Origin: Isoetes taiwanensis
Lineage: Eukaryota > Streptophyta > Lycopodiopsida > Isoetales > Isoetaceae
Direction: 5' to 3'
Assembly: GCA_021234155.1 (NCBI GenBank)
Contig: JAJEKV010000107.1
Location: forward strand, 785,673 to 849,672
DNA: 64,000 bases
The first letter of the stretch is position 1, and each line of letters starts with the position of its first letter. The notes beneath the pieces were generated by a model. That model had not been told where the DNA came from and did no database searches. It worked only from the letters and a program-made list of their open reading frames with translations. The position numbers and the translations under genes are program-made. Below, one piece after another: positions 1-11,320 of this stretch.

Positions 1-860
1 TTGGTATGCTTCGTTCAGTTACGTATTGCTCTTTTTATGGATATATAAAGTTTAACACAACTAGGAACGCCTTAGTTTCAGCTTTATAACTAGCTTAACT
101 ATTATATGAGATGGACGATGAAAGGAAAGCATAGACTCAGCAATCCTTCTTTCCCTATTGTCACTTGAAGCACTTCATAGCTTGCCCATTTATAAGTCAA
201 GTGCTTCTTTTTGTAAATTTTTTAACTTGGCCAGTTGAATACATTAAAAAACATAAGCCATCGGTTTATAAAATACCTAATTATATTTAAAAAATACTTC
301 ACTCAAATGCATCTGACTTGTAAGAGAATTTGCATGCCCTCACGGAGCCGCGAAGAAGCATGCCCGCTAATACAAGATATTTAATGTATTCTACTAGCCA
401 TTCCATCGATTAAGCACAATTTCATTATTTTTGTACAAAACTGAATTTATGGACCATTTTTTTGGAGGCCCTTCCAATAACAATTTTTCCCACACTAACA
501 AAGCATCACCGGCCCGAGTCTTTGCATATGCTTGACAGCAGACATGGAGATCTTGATAGTGTTGGGGATCTTCTGATGCGATGGAGACGAGCAAGGTGAG
601 TTGTCTCAACTTCAGTCACGATCACTAAGGTAGTTGGCCTCCATCTTTTCTTCCAGTTTACCATAATTGGCTAGAATTTTGGTTCCTTGGGGGCAGAGCT
701 CCACAAGTGACTGTCTTGTCTCAAAGTTCTCCTTCTTATCATCCATTTGGGGCTCCTCAGGCTGGCATGCCCTACCCATGTAAGGACACAACCGTCATCG
801 GGGCGTGCCATAATGAACATACCTTTCTTCCGTCCTTGAATGGATTGAATTAGATGGGTT
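1..860. other. Unassigned sequence at the left edge
   Basis: AT-rich sequence with no convincing coding exon, repeat or RNA gene. Short open frames here have no recognisable motif. Confidence 0.5.
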
Positions 861-1301
861 TTATCGCCCCAAATGGTCCGTGTGGAAGGGCGGTACTTTA
901 CACAATTGGGCTGCGATAACAGCCATTTCGGAAGGCTGAACTCCTTCTTGCACGGTGCATGGCGGAGATCCTCCTGTAACTCCCTTCCGAGGCCGCGAAA
1001 TCTTCCCTGGCTCTGTAAAGACCCATCGATACTCAATGGTGGCGTGAATTGTCGCGGAATAGTTGCATTTCAGGTGCCCTTCTTTGCTTGTGGATATTGC
1101 AGCCCAATGGAAGGATGTGCTTGTGGATCTTTGTTTTGTCGCTTGTGAGTCCTTAAGCTGTGCCTTTGGTTTAAGCTTGGCTTGAGGGTGTTCCCTCCCA
1201 GGCATCATGGGCTTCCGTCTTCCCTTCCTTCCACATTTTATACACTTTGTAGGCAGCCAATCCAAGAAACAGGGCGGGTTTGTAATACGCAGCGAGGCCA
1301 C
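861..1301 (-). pseudogene. Unrecognised coding-like frame, possibly part of a decayed transposase
   Basis: A 146-residue minus-strand open frame rich in Lys, Pro, Ser and Thr. It has one Cys-x2-Cys pair near residue 20 (KCIKCGRKGRRK) and an aromatic stretch near residue 95. I do not recognise a family. It lies downstream, on the same strand, of the DDE-transposase-like fragment at 1,849-2,235, so it may be a C-terminal piece of the same decayed element. That link rests only on strand and proximity. No upstream promoter or clear splice sites were seen, and the frame could be fortuitous. Confidence 0.2.
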
Positions 1302-1848
1302 TCTCCATTCATTGCAAATTTGAATGTCGGGGGGGTGAGTGTGGCGATCAATCTATCGCCCGCCGCCGGGTATGTACCCTTCCTATAAACCCCTTCAATG
1401 CGGCGGCACTTTATCAACAGCGTAGTGCGGTGCATTTAGATTGCATGTGTGGAACTCATATAACAATTGAGGGCATGAGTGTTTTCTCGGCCTTCTTTAG
1501 AGTGGAGAGATTGCCAAACATAGCATCAATGTCTTCATGCATGTCCGGGCGTGAAACCCAACTCTATCTCCTCGAACACACCGGGATATACTAGGTACGT
1601 GAAGATCGAGAAAACAGCCATGCATTTTTGTTTTTGACGAAGCATTGTCGATTCGCGACCCAACAATGTTAGGGAGAGAACAGAAAGAAAGGTCCTTCTC
1701 ATCACGGCAAACTGCGGGGATATTGCTATTGGTGAATGCCAATTTCGATTTAGTCAGCATTAATTACATAAAAGAAGTCACCCAAATTTGGAGCTGATGT
1801 TTTCCGGCATTGAAAGATGGCCTCGGGATGCTCATGAACCATCTCAAA

Positions 1849-2235
1849 GGCGCTTCTCAGGTGCTGTTAAAGAACCCACATGGAAGTTAGGTCGATGCGG
1901 CCATAGATCCAAAACAAAGTTGCCATAGCTTTCCTCCATGACCGCGGGTAGGCACCCGTCAATGATGTTTTCGGTTTATCCGGTCTCAGTGACTTCACGA
2001 TTCTTTAACAATTTTGGAATCATTGTCTTGCACAGTCCATCTTATCATGAATTATACAAACATAGTCTTTGGGATGCCTATGGGACAATAAATCTCCCGA
2101 CCAATCTGCGGAGTACGACCGAGGCTTGCTCCAACACATGTGCTCTTCTACGGTCATTGCAATATCCAAATCTTTCGCCTCATCCTTTGTCTTCTTGCGG
2201 TTCAAATGCGAATGACCTACGCGCCTTATCCGCAT
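1849..2235 (-). pseudogene. DDE-type transposase fragment (DUF7869-like), decayed
   Basis: The minus-strand frame at 2,020-2,235 contains the run SHRHPKDYVCIIHDKMDCAR. The phrase 'yv-(I/V)-IHDKMD-a(R/K)' is characteristic of a DDE-like domain found in large plant transposon proteins that I associate with DUF7869; this is recalled family knowledge, not a search. After a frame change the same strand goes on to encode LDLWPHRPNFHVGSL at about 1,860-1,920, which matches the later 'dlWP..PNF.vGSL' part of the same domain. The reading frame is broken at least twice. Such proteins catalyse DNA cutting and pasting in the nucleus; this copy cannot do so as read. No terminal inverted repeats were found around it. 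Confidence 0.45.
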
Positions 2236-3326
2236 TTAGGAAGCGGAATTTTTTGGCGATCCATCCATAAAAGCTCCTTTTCAAGTTTCTGAAATCCCGG
2301 TGGCCGAGACTTTCTTACTGTCGGTGCCATAACTACCATTCACCTCTTGAGGGATGCTTGTTTTGTAAACATTGGAGGGCAACTTCTAATGTTTTCCGGA
2401 TGCCATCTTCATTTCTCGCGAACTCAGGGTGGGGCAAGGATTAGCGAATTTCTCCCACTTACAAACAAGGGAAAAGCATTACTCTCCGGATGCTTGGGTG
2501 GATGCCACGAGGGCTTCATCGCCCGCAGGTTCAAAGGTGCTACGCTTTGCGAGGCACCCTCGATGTATTAATGCTTTCCATTTCGGGATATACGACTTTG
2601 AGATTCCCGGGGCCAGGAGTACGAGGCTCTCTCTCTCTCGGCCTCCCATGCAACATAAGCGTTCACTCGCTGACCTTTCATGTTGTTCCCAAGCATGTCA
2701 TACACAAATGTCCTTGTCGCTAGACTTCATTGCATAGAACTCATAGCATGTCGATGACGATTAATGAGAACTTTTAACATACATGTTTGCAACACAATGT
2801 CGCTCGATATTTCAACTGACCTCCCTAGAGCTAAAGGCGTTCAATCTTGTTTACATTTCAATACCCGCCTACATGGAGTGGAAAGTGTACCTTGCGCCTC
2901 TAGAAATTTGGATGCTTCTCAATAACCGAGCTGCTTGAAGCTTATTGAGTGTCTGCTTGCTCGGTTGGCCTTGGCGGAGACAAGATCCTGAGACACCTTC
3001 ACACCATCGCGTAACATATTCAGTACTCCACCTTACAAGCATACACGCTTTTGGTACTTTTAATAAACTTGACGACGGAAATTCGCCCGGCCCGGGGGTG
3101 GGTAACCTTCCACAATTGTCACTCCAATGCATTTCAATCCTGGTGATTATCTTTTTGCATCATACGGGCTTTTTGTAAAGGATATGAACCCCTTTCACGG
3201 CGGGAATGGAGTCACTTAAAGAGTGCCATATTTCCGCGATCCTTCTCGGTAATGTGTATACATTACGGGGATAGGTTCCATAGTAGATTCCACTCTCTCT
3301 GTTTTTGGAGGTGGACTGACATCCCT
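2236..3326. other. Unassigned sequence between transposase-like fragments
   Basis: Short frames on both strands, none with a recognised motif. It probably belongs to the same decayed element as the flanking minus-strand fragments, but nothing in the bases proves it. Confidence 0.3.
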
Positions 3327-3554
3327 CTACATTGATTCACGCCCGTCTTCTCTCCAAAGGTAGAAGGATCCTTTGGCTTCTCCTATAGTTTCTGCATCTG
3401 GAGTGGGCCATGGAAGGGCGTGGCACTCCTCAAAAACCTCTTGAACACCCACACTTACAGCTCCAGCGGGGATGGTTCTGAAATGGCACTGCTTCGAGTC
3501 TCCGGCAAATCCTTTGCTTATGGGGCTGACCATCCTTGAAAATGTACACTTCAC
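3327..3554 (-). pseudogene. Transposon protein fragment resembling DUF8039
   Basis: A 75-residue minus-strand frame containing LPWPTPDAETIGEAKGSF. This is like the 'lP.P....T(v/i)GeA.GSFv.WP' pattern I know from DUF8039-type segments of plant CACTA/Ulp1-bearing transposon proteins. The assignment is by eye and the usual WP after GSF is read as LW. It lies just left of the hairpin repeat array and on the same strand as the DDE-like fragment 1 kb away, consistent with one decayed mobile element. It is a fragment only. Confidence 0.3.
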
Positions 3555-3637
3555 CTTGCAAAGAGAGTTGTCAAAAAATGGTGCCAGACTATTTAGAGAA
3601 GAACAGAAGCAGCCTCCTGATTACTGGCCCGGGTCAG

Positions 3638-4113
3638 AAATTGGGCGTCGCCCGAGTTGGTTTTTCAAACATCCTTTGGGGCTATGGGGGAAAAAAAAGT
3701 GGGCGCAGCCTGATACATAAACAAATAATACCGACTTTGGATTCCGACTGGCAGACCAAAAGCACAGCCCCACGATAGAATTGGGCGCTCGTCCAGATTG
3801 GTTTTCAAACATCGCGCTTGGGGCTATTGGGAAAAGTAAACTGGGCGCCCGCCCGATTACATAACAAATACCAGCTTTGGATTCGGCTAGCGGAGCCAAA
3901 AGCCTGGCAGCGCGATGGGGTGGGCGCTGCCCCAATTTGTCCACTCTGCAGTGAGGAATATATCATGTATGTCACCCGAATTGGATGCCACGCGTGGTGG
4001 TGGTCGAGTAAGTGGGCGGTAGCGGTTTGTATTCGACAAATGTGCGACTTTGGATTCGGCTGATAGCCCAAAGCACCGCGGCCCCCGCGATAAATTGGGC
4101 GCTCGCCCAATTT
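3638..4113. repeat. Tandem repeat array carrying the AAATTGGGCG hairpin
   Basis: Three degenerate units of about 140-180 bp. Each contains a 'gactttggattcggct...ccaaaagc' block (near 3,732, 3,872 and 4,049) followed by a hairpin near 3,778, 3,917 and 4,092; additional hairpins lie at 3,638 and 3,838. The last hairpin (4,092-4,113) has perfect 10-bp arms AAATTGGGCG and CGCCCAATTT around a 2-nt spacer. The units differ by substitutions in both arms, so this is an old array. Confidence 0.75.
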
Positions 4114-5542
4114 GTCCCATTCTGCCGCGTGAGAAGATCATGGGTCACAAAAGGCTGATGCCTGTGGAAGGAATACTGACCACACAATGTTCGGGTTGTC
4201 GGCGCACAATTAGACGATTGTTTCTATAGGGCTACACAAAAATGGTTGGCTACACAAAACGGCTACTTGGCTCCCAAAGAGTCGACCTTCATTTGTATGA
4301 GAACTTGCATGGATCCCCGAAGATGTAATCATAAAAGGATTGAATTGGCAGGCCATGCAGAGGCAGATTGTTTAAGGCAGACTCTTCAGTCTAACAGCTA
4401 GTAAGGATAGGACAGAAATTGAAATACAGGTGCTCATGTCAGTAAAAAACATCTTCCAAAAAATGTTTCATAAGTTGTGACTTGATTTGAAACTAGAGAA
4501 ACAATGCCAAAATCACAGATCTACCATATTTAAGAAAAATTACCTTGGGAGTCACTTGCTCCATTTAAGTTCTCGGATATACTTGGGTAGGCGCTGAAGA
4601 GAGAAGGTTTCAAAAACAGAACGCAATAAACATAAATGGGGGGAACTCGAGATCTGAATTTGAATTTATATGGAAATTCAAATTTGGAATTCAAATTCTC
4701 CCCCCCCATTTGCATGCATTTAATGTCGGGCAAACTTCATTGATGTTATTTGGGACACGTGCGCGATGTCATTATATCTAGCGCTGCACGATGTGTATTT
4801 TCAAATACTTTGAAATTTCAAATTTGGATTATGGACCCCGTGGACACCTTTATTACTTTCTCAAACCTGACCTTGCCATGCCCGCGTATTGGTGGAGTCC
4901 GGATTGCCGGTGGCGTCTATGATTCGCTCATTTACTTGGCGCTTTGCCCATTATTTATGGACTACAGCGGTCCATTATAAAGGGAATTTGACACTTGTCC
5001 TCATACGTTGCAACTTTCGGTGCATGCTGCCTTATATAAGTATAGTTTATTCCGAGCAGACGCATTTTTAACGATCTGAACTTCCGCTCACGGGAAAGCG
5101 GCGCTTCGTTGTCACCACCATATCTTAGGACAAAGCCCTTCCCATCTTCACGACCGTATACGATGGATAGTCGTCCTCACAAAGGAAGCAAAGGTAATGC
5201 TTCCATCTGCGGGTTCACATCCTTTGTCACGATGTATTCTTTAATAATACTTAGGGGACCTTTGTTTTATTTATTCTGTCCAAACACCTATTCTATCTTC
5301 CTCTTCATTAAGATTACATCATACGATTTACTTCCTTCTAATGAGCTGTTCCATCGATAACTTTATGCAATCGCTCTGATTACTTCCGTATAATGAACTG
5401 TTTTTTCCTTCTAATCCCTCTCTATTCTTTCCTTTCTCATCCACCTACTCAACTATTTGGGCAGGTGGGTGTGCCCACCTCCATAGTCGTTGGTTTCAAC
5501 ATGTAATGTGCACGATAGTCCATCCACCTAACCTTCTTGTGG
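4114..5542. other. Unassigned AT-rich spacer
   Basis: No gene seen. It holds an 11-bp AT inverted repeat (GAATTTGAATT at 4,656 and its complement near 4,689) and a small patch of repeated 'aaattcaaattt' words. Otherwise no recognised feature. Confidence 0.4.
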
Positions 5543-5944
5543 TTTTTGGTAGTTAGCGAAATCTCATCTCTCTTCTTCTTGCCAAAGCGAGCCCGCCCTA
5601 TTTGACACAAATCTTAGCGGGTCACGATCCTGTGAGGTTAGTGGCAAGGCATTTCATTGTGAAATTGGGCGGACGCCCAATTTCACAATATGCCTTTCCT
5701 CCTACCCCCCTCAGACCATTCCAAATCGGTAGTTGCTCAAATCGTTGTGAACCAGGTTTTGGTAGTTAGCCGAAGATCTCACCTTTCTTCCCGCTCTGCA
5801 AAACGGGCGCCCGCCCTATTTGACTCAGCTCTTAGCGGGTCACGATCCTGTGAGGTTAGTGGCAAGGCATTTCATTGTGAAATTGGGCGGACGCCCAATT
5901 TCTAATGTTATCTGCCCCTACCGGCCCCTCAACCATTCCAATTG
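5543..5944. repeat. Two-unit direct repeat of period 214 bp containing hairpins
   Basis: Unit 1 starts at 5,543 and unit 2 at 5,757, both with 'ttttggtagttag'. The stretch 'cttagcgggtcacgatcctg' onward through the hairpin is nearly identical in the two units. Each unit has two hairpin-like words: a 'gcccgccctatttgac' half-site and a full AAATTGGGCG / CGCCCAATTT hairpin (5,662-5,683 and 5,880-5,901). Both units end in 'accattccaa'. Confidence 0.85.
5656..5689. repeat. Perfect hairpin, 16-bp arms, 2-nt spacer
   Basis: The left arm ATTGTGAAATTGGGCG is the exact reverse complement of the right arm, with GA between them. It is the longest member of the dispersed hairpin family in this block. The second copy of the repeat unit keeps only the inner arms of 12 bp, because the right flank reads TCTAATG in place of TCACAAT. 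Confidence 0.9.
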
Positions 5945-5983
5945 TATGCCCATGGGTTCTTGGACATCTTCCGCCCCCTTTTC

Positions 5984-6005
5984 AAATTGGGCGCCCGCCC
6001 AATTT
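5984..6005. repeat. Perfect hairpin, 10-bp arms
   Basis: AAATTGGGCG, spacer CC, CGCCCAATTT. It lies 84 bp upstream of the H3-tail-like reading frame. The flanking sequence is unrelated to the other members apart from the hairpin itself. Confidence 0.85.
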
Positions 6006-6088
6006 ACTATAAAACTGTCTATCAAATTATACTTCATGGTACTTTCAGTAAGCAGTACTTATTTCTTGTTTGATGCAATGCAGGAGCA

Positions 6089-6229
6089 ATGGCAAGAACA
6101 AAACAGACTGTTCGCATGACCGGCTATGGTCCTGGGATACCGCAGGCTATTGCTGCTGCGAAAGAGACAGAACAGGAATGTACATTCAAAGGGATTGAAG
6201 TAGTTCAGAGAAATCACTTCTGTTGCTGA
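6089..6229 (+). CDS. Short frame beginning with a histone H3 tail-like peptide
   Basis: ATG at 6,089 opens a 46-codon frame to TGA at 6,227. It begins MARTKQTVRMTGYGPG; residues 1-7 equal the N-terminus of histone H3, and R9, T11, G12 and P15 fall near the places where H3 has R, T, G and P. The rest (QAIAAAKETEQE and onward) is not histone fold sequence. A pyrimidine-rich tract ending in 'gcaatgcag' just upstream looks like a splice acceptor. The codons after position 7 include CAG contexts, which are error-prone in this window, so the true peptide could be closer to H3. It may be the N-terminus of a mobile-element protein that mimics the H3 tail, or a decayed H3 fusion. Function is unknown. 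Confidence 0.45.
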   Translation: MARTKQTVRMTGYGPGIPQAIAAAKETEQECTFKGIEVVQRNHFCC

Positions 6230-9200
6230 CCAATACGTGGTGCATTGAAATAGGAAGCGTGAATCTAAAATTGAGCACAAACCATCTCAAAGTTTATGTC
6301 TATACTTTGGAATTGCGGGAACAAAAAGACAAGCAATCTTTGGGATAGCAATTGATATCTTTGGTAAGCATGAAAATTACCGGCGAGTTAAGTTTCACGT
6401 GGAGGGCGTATTGGACAAAGTGCTTCCGTGCATTCGGGCTGCCACTTGCCAATTATGACCCCCAACTCATGGCAAGCGTGCGAAAATCAAAATTCTGCGC
6501 CGCCAAAGGGTTGGCAGCTCGACTCATCTACGAGCTTGGGAAAGATCTGGGATTAAGGCGTGGAGATGTTATAGGCAGCCTTCCTACCACGGTCAGCAGT
6601 GGATTCTGATCACACCAGCGAACCAGGTCGAAGGGCTTGCCATGCAGGGAAGAAAATATCATGGAAGGCCCGCCAAAGGTGTGCGACCACGGCACAGTTG
6701 AGGAGGTCTGCGATATGGAGTTCGAAAAGGGGAGAAAAAAAAGTCGCGAGAAAAAGTCTAAGCACGTAGCGAGTTGACAAGGTCCTTTGTTGCAAAGAAG
6801 AGATCATCTTTGACATCAAACCCCACGTGAGGCAGGGGTTTGTGCTTCTTGGAGTATGGAAAAAGACCAAGACACTCTAATCAGGAGCAATAGTGCAGGA
6901 GAATCTTACGAACATTCTGCTGATCTTCGGTTGATCAAGAAAAAAGCCGAGAAGAACAAGTAGGCACCTCCTCTAAAAACCAAAGGCGTCCCCTCCGCCT
7001 CGAGTCCATACGGGACAAAAGAGAGACGATCAAACACATAGCGATAGTGAAGAAGGGGATCATTGCCAATGGTACAATATGACCTCTCGGGGAGTTAACG
7101 CGGGGAAAGTAAGGCGTGAATTATCTCGGCGCCATGTTGAGCATCAAGCATAGGAAGGATTTATCCACTTGGTGTTGGTTCGAAATTGGCGTCGACATAT
7201 TCAAGATGCATCAAGCCCCACAAACATGACTTGCCGAGGGTCATCGGTCCGAGAACATGTGGATACCCTTACAGAATCTTTCATAACTATCACGGATGCA
7301 TCCACCATGTAATGAGATCTTCGTTCCATTTGACCCGTCGGCAGGCGTGCTATTAAATGGAAGAGAGAAAGTGATTTGGACAAGCGGAATCACGGATCGT
7401 GAATGGAAATCTACGGCCGTTGCTCAAATCCTTGTGAACGAGGCTTTGGAATGGAGGAGAGAGGAAGCATTTGAAAATTTGATTTTTTCTTTTTATGCCG
7501 CAAAAAAGTGTAGGTATTTGGCTGGAAACCTAAACTCCAGCGGAATATGTTAAGGTCAGCCGGGGAAACAAATGATATCATAGTGAAGACAATCCATGCA
7601 TTTGTCTTTTTGAGGAGGTTCGGCAACTAATGTTGATCGGTGAGGAACTATGGCAAGCGAAGAAAGGCGTGGTCGATCATCAGAAGGGCTTACTCGATAA
7701 GTTATCTCCCATTGAGCTGCTCCATGCAATCAAATCGGCGTCAGCCCAATTTCAATAAAATCAGGGCCCAATTCCACCAGGCATTGTTCTTTGAATAATG
7801 GTGAGCCCAATTTCACTCCAAATCTGGCTGCGCCCAATTTCATACCCTTAATGATCGTCCATATTGTATTTTTCGTCCGGATCTTTTGTCGTCTCAACAT
7901 GTTCTGATATCTTTTCTTTGCGGGAATGGCTAGCTATAGCAAAACGGACCACGAAGAATAGAGCATCTTGAGACTCACGATTACCGCCGTCTATCTCGAC
8001 GAAGAAAGTTGGAATGTATATTACTTTCGTGTGGCTCAAGCATTTTCGAGGACGAAAGCTGAAGGATGAGAATAGCGACAAGGTGAAGTCAAAAGATCGT
8101 CGAGGATGTTCCTGAAACAATTCTTAACATGACCTGAAGTCTGCTCATCCATGGACTTGCAAGATTAATGAGAGAGATCATGGCGGGCTTTCGCGTTCAT
8201 CAAGGCCACTAAGGCTTATAAAGGAAGGCGTGTCATGAAGACAAGCGCCAGAACTAAGGAAAAATTGGCATTGTTGGCGTGCATTCTTTGAAATATCTAA
8301 GAGAGGTGAAGAAGTTAAAAGTGAAAATATGGATGAAGTCAGAGGCAGTTTCATCCCATATTCGAGAAGAACCTCATCTTTGATGTTTGCAAAGCGATTG
8401 TGGGTGATTGAATGAGAGAGTGGGAAAAGAAGCTGAGAAGGAAAATCTCCCAGAGACTCTAATTACAAAGGTCCAGCGAATACCTCCGTGGACCCGGTTG
8501 AAGAGGTTGAAGGCTTTCAAATGCATTGTCGGTCCACTAGGGATGTGTGTGTTAATGTCGTGAATAGGAATCGGCCACGTCTAGTTGGATGTGACTTGGG
8601 AACATTAAAAATGGTCGGTAGAAAGAGTATCGAAAATTCATGGATCAGATTAGTATCCTAACGGACCGGGTTATCTTGGATACTTGATATTCATCAGCCC
8701 CCGAGCATTTGAATGATTGCTTGGCGACAATGAAAACAATAGATGGTGGTAGTGGTGTGGATTGGAGCTCTGAGGGATCAAAAGCAAATGGGATCTAAAG
8801 CAAAGTTAAGTGAGCTTGAGTGTAGTCCTTGTCATGTGCGTGGCGAGACCAGCGTATCACCCCTTGATGACTTGAATCTATGCTTTTCTGAGTGACCATC
8901 CACAAATACGTTGAAATTTCCGACCACCTTAAGGAGGCGGGGAGGACGCCGAGAAAGTTGCGACGAGCAGTCGCGAATGAGCTCTCAAATAGAGGCGATT
9001 AAGCCCAATTTATGTTTTCTTTTTTCTTCTCTTTGCTATTGGTTGCAATAAGCCACAGCTGGTGGAGTCTGGACCTCGTTTAATCAACTACAAATAGAAC
9101 CTGCACGTGTTGGTCCGCAAACTAATGATGGAGGGTTGCGGCGTTCTTGATTTCTTTTACGGAGGTTCCTTGGTCGTGCAGCACTATCGCGAAAGGATAC

Positions 9201-9914
9201 AAAGCAACTTCCTTGAGGTGGGCCGAGAACCTGCAGCTGAAGCAAATACGAGATCTTCGATCAACTAGAAGTTATGTTGGACAAAATAAATCGATGGCGT
9301 GCGGAGGCAGAAAATTGCAGAGGCAACGAAGAAGAAATCAAGTTCAAGCACATGCAGTTAGACTTGAATCCCTGATAGCAAATCCATTCTCTCCTCTCAG
9401 GCGTTCCGGGGGAATTGCAGTCCACTCTCCACTTTGAGTAAGGATTCCCTTCGAGATCAAATTAAGAAGGCTGCGAGGAATAGGAAGTAAGGATCTTTCC
9501 ATGTTCGAATGAAAAAGGATAGAATTAATATCTTTGGCGGTACCCAAGTTGTGAACACTCGGGGGATCGTTGAGGCTACCTCGAAATTCAATGACATAGT
9601 GGACAACGGCGTGAGGAATCCGCCGTCAAGGACACACCTCAAAGTCAGCAGGGGCGAAGGATAAAGAGGAACATCAAAGAGGAAGAACAAAGGGAGGTAG
9701 GCAATCTGAGATGTAGATAAGGGGCGGTCGGGTAGACACAATCGAGGGAGGGACAGGTGAACAAGGTGCCACGGCTGAGGCAATGAAGAATTCGTGCCGG
9801 GATGGAAGCTATAAAAAGCAAGCGCCCGGCAACAGCGAAGGGATGAGCGTCTTGGCGTCGGCAACGAAGAAACCCCGGACCCGTGAAAAGAGCTTGGAGC
9901 TTATGAAGGTTGCG
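6230..9914. other. Broken coding-like region within the hairpin block
   Basis: No full gene. Several plus-strand frames look translated: 6,352-6,609 (85 residues, contains LGKDLGLRRGDVIGSLP), about 7,020-7,150 (acidic, then Arg-rich), 7,296-7,553 (contains WRREEAFENLIFSFYAAKK), and about 9,250-9,370, where a frame reads LEVMLDKINRWRAEAENC, a charged helical stretch like coiled-coil parts of gag proteins. Half-sites of the hairpin (GCCCAATTT) occur near 7,747, 7,805, 7,834 and 9,004. A decayed retroelement with hairpin-bearing ends is my inference; no reverse transcriptase motif was found. Confidence 0.3.
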
Positions 9915-10182
9915 AAATTGGGGGGCGCCCAATTTCGTGATCCGATCCTTGAATCACTATCCTATCCTGTAATTTTTTGTATGGAAGATGAAATTTATAA
10001 TCTGGGATCTTGTAATCATTAAATTATGAAATACAAACTTTTCTTGTGATGCTCTTCATTCTATTGAAATTCATTTTGTTGTATTGTAATTGTTGTATTG
10101 AGCGTCTGACAAAATTGGCGAGGAGCCCAATTTCTCTTAAACTATACATGTTCCCACTTAGAAATTGGGCGTCGCCCAATTT
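9915..10182. repeat. Cluster of three hairpins
   Basis: Members of the AAATTGGGCG family at 9,915-9,935, 10,112-10,133 and 10,162-10,182. The last has exact 10-bp arms around a single T. The first has G-rich drift in the left arm and the second has lost one G in the left arm. Confidence 0.75.
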
Positions 10183-11233
10183 TAACCGGGCGTGTGTCGG
10201 GATGAAGTCGGAAAAGTGGAGGTGCAGACCAGCGATTTTACAAACTATTCAGGTTTGAAACATGAAGTAAAATTTACTATGCTTATACATCCTTACATAT
10301 TTCAGAATTGCTTGAAACATTATATCCTTATTGCGGTACCCAAGTTTATCGGATGAGGAAGAAGATGGCAAGAAGTAATGATCTAGGGGACTCTTGGGAG
10401 TCATTCTCACCAGCCACCCGGTGATCTTTTCTATCATGTACATTTGATGCTCTCTATTCCATATCAGATGGATGATAACATCGAAGGGATCGGGATAATG
10501 GCGAGGATTGAGACTCTCCGGTGGTCATCAATCTTCCATGGCTATTTTCGCTCAGCGGCCTTTGCTTGAAGTTTTAAAGTGATTCATCTTGCGTAATGGA
10601 ATCCGTTCGGGGATATGGGAGGCCACATGGTTAAACAGGCCAAATTTGTTGTGGCCAACATTGGTTTTGATATATATTTATACCAACCAAAATTATTGTT
10701 GGTATTATACACAATAATTATTGGATATACTTACGATCGTATATAAGCCCAATAATGTTACTACGGTGCTTCATCAATAATTACTTGGCTATAAGTATTG
10801 CCGCATTCGATTTATAGCACAGCCCTTTGCAATGTCTGCGCGCCCTGCTAGAGTTCTTGAGAGGTCCCAATTGCCTCCACCTCGAGGCATTTGGACACCC
10901 TCACTTGCCTCATGACTTTTCGGTGACCTTCATGCATGCATTATCAAAGGATCACCCCTTGATACCTGGCTGCATGTGGTATAGCTCTTGGTCGACCGAA
11001 AGACTCCCCGGCGAAGTACCATGTTACTATCCATATTGTTTGGGTTCGGGGCGGCGGCTTATGAGATTGACAAAATCACCAATAATTACAATCTATGAGA
11101 TGTATTTCATAAGTTCATAAAATTTATATACGAAATGGTATTATAGGTAGCATCCACACTTGGTGCATAGTTTTGAGTTGGATTAATTATATTTGTGACG
11201 ATGCGTATTTGTATTTTCTGCCAAGTCCTAGCG
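10183..11233. other. Unassigned spacer
   Basis: No gene seen. A weak 7-bp inverted repeat TACCAAC...GTTGGTA lies near 10,681-10,706 in an AT-rich stretch. Confidence 0.35.
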
Positions 11234-11320
11234 AAATTGGGCGCCCTATTTCCTTTGGGAGCTAGTATTAAACTTTGTTCGGACCCACAATGAGGGGCAA
11301 ATTAGGCGGGAGCCCAATTT
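11234..11320. repeat. Last two hairpin-family members on the right
   Basis: Degenerate copies at 11,234-11,251 (spacer and right arm shortened) and 11,299-11,320 (left arm AAATTAGGCG). I found no further members to the right, so the family is confined to about 3.6-11.3 kb here. Confidence 0.6.

Noticed and set aside
6089-6229. A true histone H3 gene
   Set aside because: Only the first seven residues match; the histone fold and the remainder of the tail are absent, and the frame ends after 46 codons.
3638-11320. CRISPR-like array
   Set aside because: The repeats are palindromic but spacing is irregular, units sit within larger tandem repeats, and there are no cas genes or bacterial context.
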